Shown: one piece after another, positions 42,781-50,481 of the stretch
Layout: the number at the start of each line of letters is the position of its first letter
Position numbering within the stretch: the stretch's first letter is position 1
Source of the DNA: Nocardia nova SH22a
Lineage (GTDB): Bacteria > Actinomycetota > Actinomycetes > Mycobacteriales > Mycobacteriaceae
Length of the DNA: 64,000 bases
Assembly (NCBI RefSeq): GCF_000523235.1
Contig: NZ_CP006850.1
Coordinates: forward strand, 5,642,001-5,706,000
Direction: 5' to 3'
Translations under genes and position numbers: made by a program
The notes under the pieces: generated by a model
Database searches by the model: none
Told to the model about the DNA's origin: nothing
The model's input: only the letters and a program-made list of their open reading frames with translations

Positions 42781-43638
42781 TTGAAACTGGTAGGAATCAG
42801 GATCGGCGGAGTGGATCGCGTCGGCCGGATCGACGACGACCGTGTATATCCGCTGACATCGACAACCGAGTTCTGGAGTGATCCATATCGGTACACAGCC
42901 GAATCGGAAACCGCGGGGAAGATCGGCCTCGACCGCACCGATTTCGAATTCATTCCGATCGTCCCCGCCTCGGCACGGGTGCTCTGCATCGGACTGAACT
43001 ACCGAGCCCACGCCGACGAAGGCGGCTTCACTCCACCGGACTCCCCGACCGTCTTCGGCCGCTGGACCGCCTCCCTGTCCGTCGGCGACGCGCCGGTGCG
43101 GGTACCCCACGGCGAGGCGGGCCTCGATTGGGAAGGCGAGGTGGCCGCCTACATAGGCGCCGAGTTCGCCACCGGCGATCCCGAACAGGCACGGCGAGCG
43201 GTGCTGGGCTACTCGACGTTCAACGACCTCACCGCCCGGCACGCCCAGAAGCTGACCTCCCAATGGACACTGGGCAAGAACGCCGATCGCAGCGGGCCGC
43301 TGGGACCGCTGGTCACCGCCGACGAGGTGGGAGATCTCCGGACGGGGTTGAGCCTGCAGACCCGCGTCAACGGCACCGTGGTGCAGGACGCCTCCACCGC
43401 GTCGATGATTTTCGATGTAGGACAACTGATCTCGCACATCTCACAGACGCTGACGCTGCACCCCGGGGACATCGTCGCGACCGGCACCCCGTCGGGCGTC
43501 GGCTATGTCCGCAATCCTCCCTGGTTACTGAACGCCGGTGATGTCGTCGAGGTGGAGGTCGAACGTCTCGGTGTCCTGCGCACGCCGATCGCCGCGCCCG
43601 CCCCGGCGCGACGAGCATCCGTACGAGGTGAGGGATGA
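42781..43638 (+). CDS. Fumarylacetoacetate-hydrolase (FAH) family protein
   Basis: 285 residues from TTG 42781, weakly supported by GAAGAGAG upstream; no ATG or GTG fits better. The FAH core is present: VLCIGLNYRAHADEGG, the metal-binding DWEGEVAAYIG (Glu-x-Glu type), GYSTFNDLTARHAQ with the third acidic ligand, and TGTPSGVGY. The family hydrolyses, hydrates or decarboxylates beta-diketo and 2-hydroxy-dienoate products of ring cleavage. Its stop overlaps the DUF3500 gene (ATGA). It is probably repressed or activated by the divergent IclR. Confidence 0.9.
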   Translation: MKLVGIRIGGVDRVGRIDDDRVYPLTSTTEFWSDPYRYTAESETAGKIGLDRTDFEFIPIVPASARVLCIGLNYRAHADEGGFTPPDSPTVFGRWTASLSVGDAPVRVPHGEAGLDWEGEVAAYIGAEFATGDPEQARRAVLGYSTFNDLTARHAQKLTSQWTLGKNADRSGPLGPLVTADEVGDLRTGLSLQTRVNGTVVQDASTASMIFDVGQLISHISQTLTLHPGDIVATGTPSGVGYVRNPPWLLNAGDVVEVEVERLGVLRTPIAAPAPARRASVRGEG

Positions 43639-44762
43639 ACACCGAGTTGTACGCAGATCCGGAAACCGCCACCAAACTTCTCGTCATCGCGATGGGGTTG
43701 ATCGATACTTTCGACCCATCACAGCGCGCCGCCGCGATCATCGACGACTTCGACGATCCCCGGCGGCTCGATTGGGACATCATCCCGCGTCCCGATCGCA
43801 CCGGAATCGCGCTGCACCGCCTCGACCGTCATCAGAAGGTGCTGGTGTGGGATCTGATCAGATCGACCGTGCCGCTCGCCGGCTTCACCAAGATCCTCGC
43901 CATCCCGCAACTCGAACATGTGCTCCGCGACCTGGAACACGAATTCCTCGGTCCGGCCTTGCAGACGTGGCGGTCTTCGGACGCCTACTTCCTCACGTTT
44001 TTCGGTCGGCCGGGGTTCGAGGAGACCTGGACATTGCGTTTTCTGGGGCATCACGTCTGCCTCAACATCACAGTGGTCGATCAGCACTGGATTGCCGCGA
44101 CACCCGCCGCCCTGGGCGCCCAGCCGACCCTCGACGCCGGCGTCCTGACACCGCTGGCCGACGACGAAGGGTTCGGCTTCGAACTGCTGGCCTCGCTCGA
44201 CGAGGACCAGCTCGGCCGGGCCGTCATCCACGATGTCGCACCGGCCGATTTCGTCACTCGCCAGGTGCCTGCGATCGGCGCCTACGAATACCCCGATCAC
44301 TACGACCTCGGAATGCCCGGATACACGATCACCGACGACGACCGCCGCCGGTTGAGGTTCGCGCGCGATGTCGCGGACGGCATCCCCGGATCCGAACTCT
44401 CACCCGACCAGCAGGCGATTCTGTGGCAGTTGCTCGACTGCTATCTCGGGCGACTACCGGATCGGATCGGCGACAAGCAACGAACCGCCCTGCGCGACAA
44501 CGGCATCGACGACATCACCTTCGCCTGGGCCGGAGGACAGGCGCCCGGAGTTCCGCACTATTTCCGCGTCCGGACCGATCGCCATCTCATCGAATCGGTC
44601 AATTCGGTGAGTTGCGGCGACCATCTGCACACGGTGCTGCGAGACCTCGACAACGATTTCGGGCGCGCACTGCTCGCCTCACCGGATCGATCGACTCGGC
44701 GGGGACGCGGCCACTTGGATACCCGGACGGTGTCGAGCGCCGAGTCCGATCCCGGCCTCTGA
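43635..44762 (+). CDS. DUF3500-family protein
   Basis: 375 residues. The family is recognised by SQRAAAIIDDFDDPRRLDWD, the central FFGRPG and RFLGHHVCLNITVV, and the C-terminal AWAGGQAPGVPHYFRVR with HLIESVNS. No signal peptide is seen. No biochemical function is established for DUF3500 to my knowledge. Several conserved His and acidic residues (GHH, DQHW, PHYF) could bind a metal. Translation is coupled to the FAH-family gene, which strongly suggests a step in the same pathway. Confidence 0.8.
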   Translation: MNTELYADPETATKLLVIAMGLIDTFDPSQRAAAIIDDFDDPRRLDWDIIPRPDRTGIALHRLDRHQKVLVWDLIRSTVPLAGFTKILAIPQLEHVLRDLEHEFLGPALQTWRSSDAYFLTFFGRPGFEETWTLRFLGHHVCLNITVVDQHWIAATPAALGAQPTLDAGVLTPLADDEGFGFELLASLDEDQLGRAVIHDVAPADFVTRQVPAIGAYEYPDHYDLGMPGYTITDDDRRRLRFARDVADGIPGSELSPDQQAILWQLLDCYLGRLPDRIGDKQRTALRDNGIDDITFAWAGGQAPGVPHYFRVRTDRHLIESVNSVSCGDHLHTVLRDLDNDFGRALLASPDRSTRRGRGHLDTRTVSSAESDPGL

Positions 44763-44777
44763 TCCCGGGCGCACTAT

Positions 44778-44793
44778 GATTGTTCGAACCATC
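44778..44793 (+). promoter_or_regulatory. Palindrome before the tandem TetR genes
   Basis: GATTGTTC-GAACCATC, centred on a perfect GTTCGAAC; seven of eight positions match across the axis. It covers the first in-frame ATG (44776), which is one reason to prefer the GTG 44833 start, and is a candidate site for one of the two regulators. Confidence 0.5.
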
Positions 44794-44832
44794 GGGGATG
44801 ATCAGCGCCCACGAGCAGCGTATGGAGGGCAG

Positions 44833-45468
44833 GTGCCGGAGCCGACCACCAAGCGTGGAAAGAGCGCTCCGCGAATGGCGCCCGAACAACGACGACAACA
44901 GGTTCTCGACTCGGCACTGTCGGTGGTCGTCCGAGGCGGATACCAGGCGGCGACCATGCAGGCGATCGCGCGGGAAGCCGGGGTCACCCGGCCGGTGGTG
45001 TACGAATTCTATGCCGACCGGGACGAACTGCTGACCGACCTGTTCGGCCGGGAAGCCGAAAAGGCACTCTCGGTGTCGGTCGGCTTGGTTCCGGCGGTGT
45101 TGTCCGGCACCGACCTCGAATCACTGGTCGAGCGATCACTCACCGAATTCCTGCAACTGGTCACCGACGCACCCGATACCTGGCGACTCATGCTGATGTC
45201 GGCCACAGGAGCACCGGAGTCTCTGCGCTACATCGTGCAGTCCGGACGTGCCGCCATCCTGGCCCAGATACGGCACAATATCTCGCTTCTCCCGAAACCG
45301 TTCGGGGCGGCGGATTTCGACGACGAACTGCTGGCCACGGTGGCGATGTCGGGCAGTGAGGCCGCCGCCAGAATGGTGCTCGACCATCCCGCGGAGTTCC
45401 CCGCGGCACGGCTGTCCGATGTCGTCGCATGGCTGATGGGTCAGATAACGATCGCGTGGTCGACATGA
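44833..45468 (+). CDS. TetR-family regulator, first of a coupled pair
   Basis: 211 residues from GTG 44833, which follows GGAGGG closely; ATG 44776 would add 19 residues and lies in a palindrome. Helix-turn-helix QVLDSALSVVVRGGYQAATM with QAIAREAGVTRPVVYEFYAD. It follows the DUF3500 gene by 70 bases and its TGA overlaps the ATG of a second TetR gene. The pair probably controls the preceding catabolic genes and may form heterodimers, which is inference. Confidence 0.85.
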   Translation: MPEPTTKRGKSAPRMAPEQRRQQVLDSALSVVVRGGYQAATMQAIAREAGVTRPVVYEFYADRDELLTDLFGREAEKALSVSVGLVPAVLSGTDLESLVERSLTEFLQLVTDAPDTWRLMLMSATGAPESLRYIVQSGRAAILAQIRHNISLLPKPFGAADFDDELLATVAMSGSEAAARMVLDHPAEFPAARLSDVVAWLMGQITIAWST

Positions 45469-46124
45469 CCGGCGAAACCACCTCGGCGGCAAGAGATGAC
45501 GCGCCCACCCGGCGGCGTTCGGCCGGTCGGCGTGTCACCCCCGAGCGGTTGCGGCGCATACTCGACGCCGCCGCCGCGATTGCCACCGAGTCCGGGCTCG
45601 CGGCGGTCACCATGCAGGCTGTCGCGAAACACACCGGGTACGTACGTCCCGTGGTCTACGACTGCTACGGCACTCCCGAGAACATTCTGCTTGCGCTGAT
45701 CGATCGCGAGGGCCGCCTGCTTTCCGACGATCTCGGTGTTGTCGGCGGTCGTGTCCGAACCGGAGGGGATCTGGTCGACCGGTTGATGACCTATGTCGAC
45801 AGCATCTTCACCCATCCGGGAGCCTGGCAGCTGTTCACACTGCCGACCGAGGGCGTCGACGACACGGTCCGGGAAGCGGCCGACCGGGTCCGCGACGGCC
45901 TGCGACAATCCGTGGCGCGGTGGTTGCAGCCGACCGTCGAGAAGCGACCGGGTCCGGTGGACGTCGAGGCGCTGTCGATCTTCGTGCTCGCCGCGATCGA
46001 CGGTATCGCCACCACCGTCGTCGACGATTCCGGCGCCGTCGACCGAGCCCGTATTCGCGCCTTCCTCGAGTCTCTGGTCACCGCCGTCACCCTCACCCCG
46101 GCGCGACGCCGAACATCCCGCTGA
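45465..46124 (+). CDS. TetR-family regulator, second of a coupled pair
   Basis: 219 residues from ATG 45465 (ATGA overlap); ATG 45429 is in frame but would overlap by 40 bases. Helix-turn-helix RILDAAAAIATESGLAAVTM with QAVAKHTGYVRPVVYDCYGT. The HTH has the same RPVVY recognition-helix end as the first regulator, though the rest differs, so the pair is either an old duplication or convergent in site recognition. It ends at a hairpin. Confidence 0.85.
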   Translation: MTGETTSAARDDAPTRRRSAGRRVTPERLRRILDAAAAIATESGLAAVTMQAVAKHTGYVRPVVYDCYGTPENILLALIDREGRLLSDDLGVVGGRVRTGGDLVDRLMTYVDSIFTHPGAWQLFTLPTEGVDDTVREAADRVRDGLRQSVARWLQPTVEKRPGPVDVEALSIFVLAAIDGIATTVVDDSGAVDRARIRAFLESLVTAVTLTPARRRTSR

Positions 46125-46152
46125 GTCCCGGCTCGCCCACGCGCGCCGGGAC
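46125..46152. terminator. Hairpin between convergent TetR and monooxygenase genes
   Basis: GTCCCGGC (46125-46132) pairs with GCCGGGAC (46145-46152) around a 12-base loop, immediately after the TetR stop and eight bases from the convergent gene's stop. It would serve both genes. Confidence 0.6.
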
Positions 46153-46160
46153 CCGCCTCG

Positions 46161-47810
46161 TCACCGCAGCGGTGATCGATACAGACCCACGGGGGCGATC
46201 CGATAGTCGTAGTCGTCGAGATCGAACGTCTTGCTCGCCCACCACAGGGCGGGTCCGGAGACCGGGCGCACGAACGGCGCGTCCCCGTGGCGGTCGAAGT
46301 AGTAACTGTTGGCCGTCGCGCAGCTGGGCTGCGAGAAGACCGTGTGCCGCACCTTCTTGTACATACTGCTCATGTACCGATCGTGTGCCGTTTGCTTGAC
46401 GGCAGCCCGGTAGGCGCCACGGCGGCGAATCTCACCCAGCGTCCGCACGATGTGACGGCTACCCGACTCGATCACACTGAACCACGAACTGCCGGCGACC
46501 GACCACGGACCGTTCATCAGCCAGAAGTTCGGCGCCAGCGGGGTCGAGATGCCCTGGTAGTTCTGGTAGCGGTTCGCTTCCCAGTAGGCGCCGAGTTCCA
46601 CCCCACCGAGCCCGTGTACCGGGAAGGCGGGCATGGCACCGGCCTGCAGTGTGCTGAACCCGGTTGCCAGCACGAGAACATCCAGTTCGTGCAGGGATTC
46701 CGTCCGATCCCCCGTATCGGGATCGACGTGCACGGTCACGATTCCCTGTTCGGTGATGCGGTCGATGCGATCGGTAACGAGATCCACCTGCGCCAGGTTG
46801 TAGGTCCGCAGATAGGTGCTCGAAAACGACGGCCGCTTACAGCCGAACGCGTAGTGCGGAGTCAGGCGCCGGCGAGTATCCGGGTCGTCCACCTGCCGTT
46901 CCAGGTGCCGTAAGCAGGTTCGTTCGACAGAGCGGACGAGGAAGGGCAGGCGGGTGTGGTATACCGCGCCCGCCGTCATGATGAACTCGGCGACGGCGTC
47001 GGTGACCAGTCGCAACGCTCGTTGCGCGGGCGGGAACGCGCGGAACAGCGCCCGCGCGACGGGCGGCACCGAGGAGTTCGGCTTGGGAATGACCCAGATC
47101 GGGGTGCGCTGGAAGACATCCAGATGCGCCGTGCGAGGGGCGATTTCGGGAACGACCTGCAGCGCCGAGGCTCCGGTGCCGATCACCCCCACCCGCTTGC
47201 CGTCGAACCGCACCGAATCATCCCAACGCGCCGTGTGCACCATGGTCCCGGCGAAATCTCCGATGCCGGGGATATCCGGGTAGCGAACGTTGTCCAACGG
47301 GCCCACCGCGGCCACGAGGAACCGCGCGGTGACGGTGCCCGCATCGGTGTGTACCAGCCAGACACTGTCGATCTCGTCGAACTCCGCCGAAACCACCTTG
47401 GTGCGCAACCGCAGATGAGCTGCGAGACCGTACTTTTCGGCGCAGTGTTCGGCATAGGCGCGCAATTCGGCCCCGGGCGCGAACAGCTTGGACCAGTCGG
47501 GATTCGGCTCGAACGAGTAGGAATAGGTGGTGGATGGGATATCCACCGCGATGCCTGGATACACGTTGTGGCGCCAGACGCCGCCGACCCCGTCCGCCGC
47601 GTCGATGATGACGAAGTCGTGCATGCCGGCCTTCTTCAACTGGATGCCGAGACCGATTCCGGAGAAACCGGCACCCACCACGACGATGTCGTGATCGACC
47701 TCACGCAGCACGGCGCGTTCGGGCGACGCGGCGGGACGAGTGGGCGGCTCGGCCGACTCACCCGGACCCCTACCTCGCGCATCTGTGAGTGTCGCTTCAG
47801 TCGGCGTCAT
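46161..47810 (-). CDS. Baeyer-Villiger-type flavin monooxygenase
   Basis: 549 residues from ATG 47810; the open frame goes further (ATG 47840 and beyond) but runs into the promoter element. FAD loop VVVGAGFSGIGLGIQLKKAG (about 43-62), BVMO signature FAGTMVHTARWDD (FxGxxxHxxxWD), NADPH loop GVIGTGASALQVVPEI, then LDVLVLATGF. Length and pattern fit class I BVMOs of the cyclohexanone/steroid monooxygenase group rather than the EthA type at 24288. It would turn a cyclic or long-chain ketone into a lactone or ester. The TGTAGGTAC promoter element upstream links it to the mce operon and to the hydrolase at 39546. Confidence 0.9.
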   Translation of the reverse strand: MTPTEATLTDARGRGPGESAEPPTRPAASPERAVLREVDHDIVVVGAGFSGIGLGIQLKKAGMHDFVIIDAADGVGGVWRHNVYPGIAVDIPSTTYSYSFEPNPDWSKLFAPGAELRAYAEHCAEKYGLAAHLRLRTKVVSAEFDEIDSVWLVHTDAGTVTARFLVAAVGPLDNVRYPDIPGIGDFAGTMVHTARWDDSVRFDGKRVGVIGTGASALQVVPEIAPRTAHLDVFQRTPIWVIPKPNSSVPPVARALFRAFPPAQRALRLVTDAVAEFIMTAGAVYHTRLPFLVRSVERTCLRHLERQVDDPDTRRRLTPHYAFGCKRPSFSSTYLRTYNLAQVDLVTDRIDRITEQGIVTVHVDPDTGDRTESLHELDVLVLATGFSTLQAGAMPAFPVHGLGGVELGAYWEANRYQNYQGISTPLAPNFWLMNGPWSVAGSSWFSVIESGSRHIVRTLGEIRRRGAYRAAVKQTAHDRYMSSMYKKVRHTVFSQPSCATANSYYFDRHGDAPFVRPVSGPALWWASKTFDLDDYDYRIAPVGLYRSPLR

Positions 47811-47854
47811 TGCCAATCCATCCTCTGCTAGCAGGGCCATCAGACCGAGTGATA

Positions 47855-47885
47855 AATTTACATAGTAGTACCTACACATTTGTAC
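47855..47885 (-). promoter_or_regulatory. Promoter/operator of the monooxygenase (TGTAGGTAC motif)
   Basis: On the minus strand: GTACAAATGTGTAGGTAC (47868-47885), seven bases, TAAATT (47855-47860) as -10, 45 bases before the ATG. Same core, orientation and spacing as at 37509-37539 and 39446-39476. Confidence 0.65.
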
Positions 47886-47980
47886 ACTCCTGGTCGACGG
47901 TGCGGAAGCCCCGGTCCCGCTGTCCCGCCTCCCGGGACACGACACTGGGCGCTCGACATCCTCGGCCCTACCGTTGCGCC

Positions 47981-48928
47981 ATGTCCGAAGTTGAGAAGCC
48001 GAATTCCGAAAAGCCTTCCACGAGTAGAAAATCCGGAAGGCGGCAACCGATCGCGCAGACGTATTTCGACCGCTTGGCGGCGAACGGAGAGATACCGCCG
48101 GACGCCGATTCCCAGCGCGGCCGCGAGGCGTTCCGCGCGCTGCGGACACTGCTGGCGACCCACTACCAGCTGTCGGTCGACACCGCCGATTACCGCACCG
48201 CACTTCCGACGGCCGACCAGGAGCGCTTTCGCGCCGCCTTGGCGGGCACTGTGCTGGACAGGCTCGGCGACATCGACACCGCGCAGGCCGGCCGCACGGT
48301 GACCGCGCTGTCCGTCGGCACGAATGCCCTGCGCGACGATGCCGACCGATTCCGGGCCGCGTTCGACGATCTGATCGCCGACTATCTCACCACCGGCCGG
48401 TATCACGAAAGCCACGAGGCTTTCGTCACGACGGCACTGCTGTTCGAGCAGTTCCTGTACGCGATGGCGGACTCCACCACCACCCAGCACGATGTGCTCG
48501 ACGACGCCGTCTCGTCCAACACCAGAATCCTGGCGACGCTCGGCCGCGGACTGGCCTACTACGCCGAACACATTGCTCAGCTGCCGGATTCATCCTTCGA
48601 CAACATCGCGCGCGTCATGCACGAGCATGCCGAACCCCAGCACATCGGGCGGATCGTCACGGCATTGCTGACGGTATACAACCGTATCGCCGCTCGAGAG
48701 CCGCATGCGCTCCCAGAAGCAGCGCGCCGCATACTGTCCGGTCTCGATCCGGAGGTGGTGCGCGAATCCGTGGGCACCGCTCGCGGCGCCATCCGCGCGG
48801 GCCTGGAAGCCAATCCGCACCTGGCCCGCGTACTCACCGGCGCGATCGGGCAGCTCTCATGGACCGTCGTGAAAAGCTGCGTCCGGTCATTCCGGCGCTC
48901 GCCCCAGGCGTCCAGGCCGCTGAGGTGA
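47981..48928 (+). CDS. Hypothetical helical protein
   Basis: 315 residues from ATG 47981. The start is charged (MSEVEKPNSEKPSTSRKSGR); the rest is almost wholly helical, with runs such as AFVTTALLFEQFLYAMADST and GRIVTALLTVYNRIA. No signal peptide or membrane helix is clear. I do not recognise a family. No good ribosome site is seen before the ATG. It lies divergent from the Baeyer-Villiger monooxygenase with 170 bases between starts and may share its regulatory region. It converges with the TetR gene at 48931, two bases apart. Confidence 0.7.
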   Translation: MSEVEKPNSEKPSTSRKSGRRQPIAQTYFDRLAANGEIPPDADSQRGREAFRALRTLLATHYQLSVDTADYRTALPTADQERFRAALAGTVLDRLGDIDTAQAGRTVTALSVGTNALRDDADRFRAAFDDLIADYLTTGRYHESHEAFVTTALLFEQFLYAMADSTTTQHDVLDDAVSSNTRILATLGRGLAYYAEHIAQLPDSSFDNIARVMHEHAEPQHIGRIVTALLTVYNRIAAREPHALPEAARRILSGLDPEVVRESVGTARGAIRAGLEANPHLARVLTGAIGQLSWTVVKSCVRSFRRSPQASRPLR

Positions 48929-48930
48929 GG

Positions 48931-49587
48931 TCACCCGATGCGAGCATCCGGGTCGGATTCGGTCACGCTCGCCGCTCGGCGTGACGCGCCGGCGATGACA
49001 GATTCCGTCAGCTGGTCGAGATAACGCTCACGGCCCGCTCGCTCCTGGGAGCGCAGCAACGGCGGGGTCACCGAAGCATGCATCATGGCGGCGCCGAAGA
49101 GCATGTCCATCACGACTGTGGGACTGGCATCTTCGGGCAGATCACCACGGTCCACGGCGTTGTGCACGAGTTGCCTCGCGGCCAGGACGATCGGGTTGCC
49201 GCCTTCCGGGCGCAACGGCACGTCCGGGCGTGCGGTGGCATCCACGATTCGGCGCATGAACGCCAACCCGGCCTCGGTGGCGAGCATGTCCAGCATCTGA
49301 CCGGCGAGGCGGCGCAGGTCGGCACGAAAGTCACCGGTGTCGAGATCGGTGTCCAAGACGATCCTGGCTTCCAAGGCATCGCGAAGCAGCTCGACCTTGT
49401 CGGGCCAGCGCATGTACAGCGACGCCTTGCCCACGCGCGCTCGCCGGGCGATCGCCCCCATGCTGAGACTGTCCAGGCCGCCGTGCGCGTACAGCGACAC
49501 CGCCGCCTCGAACACGCGTTCCTCGAAGGCAGGATCGCGCGGCCGCCCACGCGGTAGCTGTTGGGACACAGCGGGTTCGGGCGACAT
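48931..49587 (-). CDS. TetR-family regulator
   Basis: 218 residues from ATG 49587, with AGGAG nine bases before; the frame to 49629 is less likely. Helix-turn-helix RVFEAAVSLYAHGGLDSLSM with AIARRARVGKASLYMRWPDK, and a TetR_C ligand domain of the AcrR-like group (MLFGAAMMHASV). It is divergent from the crotonase gene at 49699, so it probably controls the 49.7-55.6 kb operon through the palindrome at 49650-49672. Confidence 0.87.
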   Translation of the reverse strand: MSPEPAVSQQLPRGRPRDPAFEERVFEAAVSLYAHGGLDSLSMGAIARRARVGKASLYMRWPDKVELLRDALEARIVLDTDLDTGDFRADLRRLAGQMLDMLATEAGLAFMRRIVDATARPDVPLRPEGGNPIVLAARQLVHNAVDRGDLPEDASPTVVMDMLFGAAMMHASVTPPLLRSQERAGRERYLDQLTESVIAGASRRAASVTESDPDARIG

Positions 49588-49649
49588 GTCAACAACTCCT
49601 CGAGGTCTTGCGCAAGCGATCGCGGCCATGTCATGCTAACCGGCGCAAT

Positions 49650-49672
49650 TTATAGACCGTAAGAGTCTGTAA
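49650..49672. promoter_or_regulatory. Operator candidate between TetR and crotonase genes
   Basis: TTATAGAC, seven bases, GTCTGTAA (49650-49672): seven of eight positions are symmetrical, in the AT-richest part of the 111-base divergent region. CATGTCAT repeats flank it (near 49627 and 49679). Confidence 0.55.
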
Positions 49673-49698
49673 TTCGAGCATGTCATTTGGGAGGCCGC

Positions 49699-50481
49699 GT
49701 GGCTGCCGTTCTCGTCGAGTCACACGACCACGTCCTGGTTGTGACGATCAACCGGCCGACGGCGATGAACTCCGTCGATGCCGGGGTGAGTGCCGGTGTG
49801 GGCGAAGCGCTCGAACTCGCCGAGAACTCGCAGGACGTCCGTGCCGTGGTGATCACCGGCGCTGGAGACCGTTCTTTCTGCGCCGGAGCGGATCTGAAAG
49901 CCGTGGCGGCAGGCACACCGATCACCGCGCCCGGTCGGCCCGAGTGGGGGTTCGCGGGCTATGTCCGCCACCCCATCAGCAAGCCGACGATTGCCGCCGT
50001 CAACGGTTTCGCGCTCGGCGGCGGTACGGAGATCGTGCTGGCAAGCGACTTGGCGGTGTGCGCCGACACCGCGACCCTCGGCCTGCCCGAGGTCGCTCGC
50101 GGACTCTTCGCCGCCGCCGGGGGCGCGTTCCGGTTGCCGGCGCAGATTCCCCGCAAAGTGGCCCTCGAACTGATCCTGACCGGTGATCCGTCGACCGCCG
50201 CCCGCGCCGAACGATTGGGATTGGTCAATCGGGTGGTCGCCGCCGATCAGGTTCTCGGCACCGCGATCGAACTCGCCGACCGGATCGGCCGCAACGCTCC
50301 CCTGGCGGTGCGGGCAGCCAAGCGGGTTGCCCTCGGCATCACGTCCGGACAGCAACCGGAAGAGGACACTCGGTGGGCTCTCAGCCAGGCGGAAATGCAC
50401 AGGTTGCGGGGCACCCGCGATCTGGTCGAGGGGGCGCGAGCGTTCGCCGAGAAGAGACAGCCACGGTGGGAGGCACGATGA
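49699..50481 (+). CDS. Enoyl-CoA hydratase/isomerase (crotonase) family protein
   Basis: 260 residues from GTG 49699, close after GGGAGG. Crotonase signatures: RPTAMNSVDAGV, the oxyanion-hole SFCAGADLKAV (about 62-72), KPTIAAVNGFALGGGTEIVL and the GLPEVARGLFAAAGG region where the catalytic Glu lies. It ends AEKRQPRWEAR, typical of this group. It adds water to, or isomerises, an enoyl-CoA. It opens a five-gene plus-strand operon (to 55625) with coupled translation to the next gene (ATGA). Confidence 0.9.
   Translation: MAAVLVESHDHVLVVTINRPTAMNSVDAGVSAGVGEALELAENSQDVRAVVITGAGDRSFCAGADLKAVAAGTPITAPGRPEWGFAGYVRHPISKPTIAAVNGFALGGGTEIVLASDLAVCADTATLGLPEVARGLFAAAGGAFRLPAQIPRKVALELILTGDPSTAARAERLGLVNRVVAADQVLGTAIELADRIGRNAPLAVRAAKRVALGITSGQQPEEDTRWALSQAEMHRLRGTRDLVEGARAFAEKRQPRWEAR

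Noticed and set aside
39546..43638. Complete meta-cleavage (mhp-like) pathway
   Set aside because: No extradiol dioxygenase, aldolase or aldehyde dehydrogenase of that route is present in or near the cluster.
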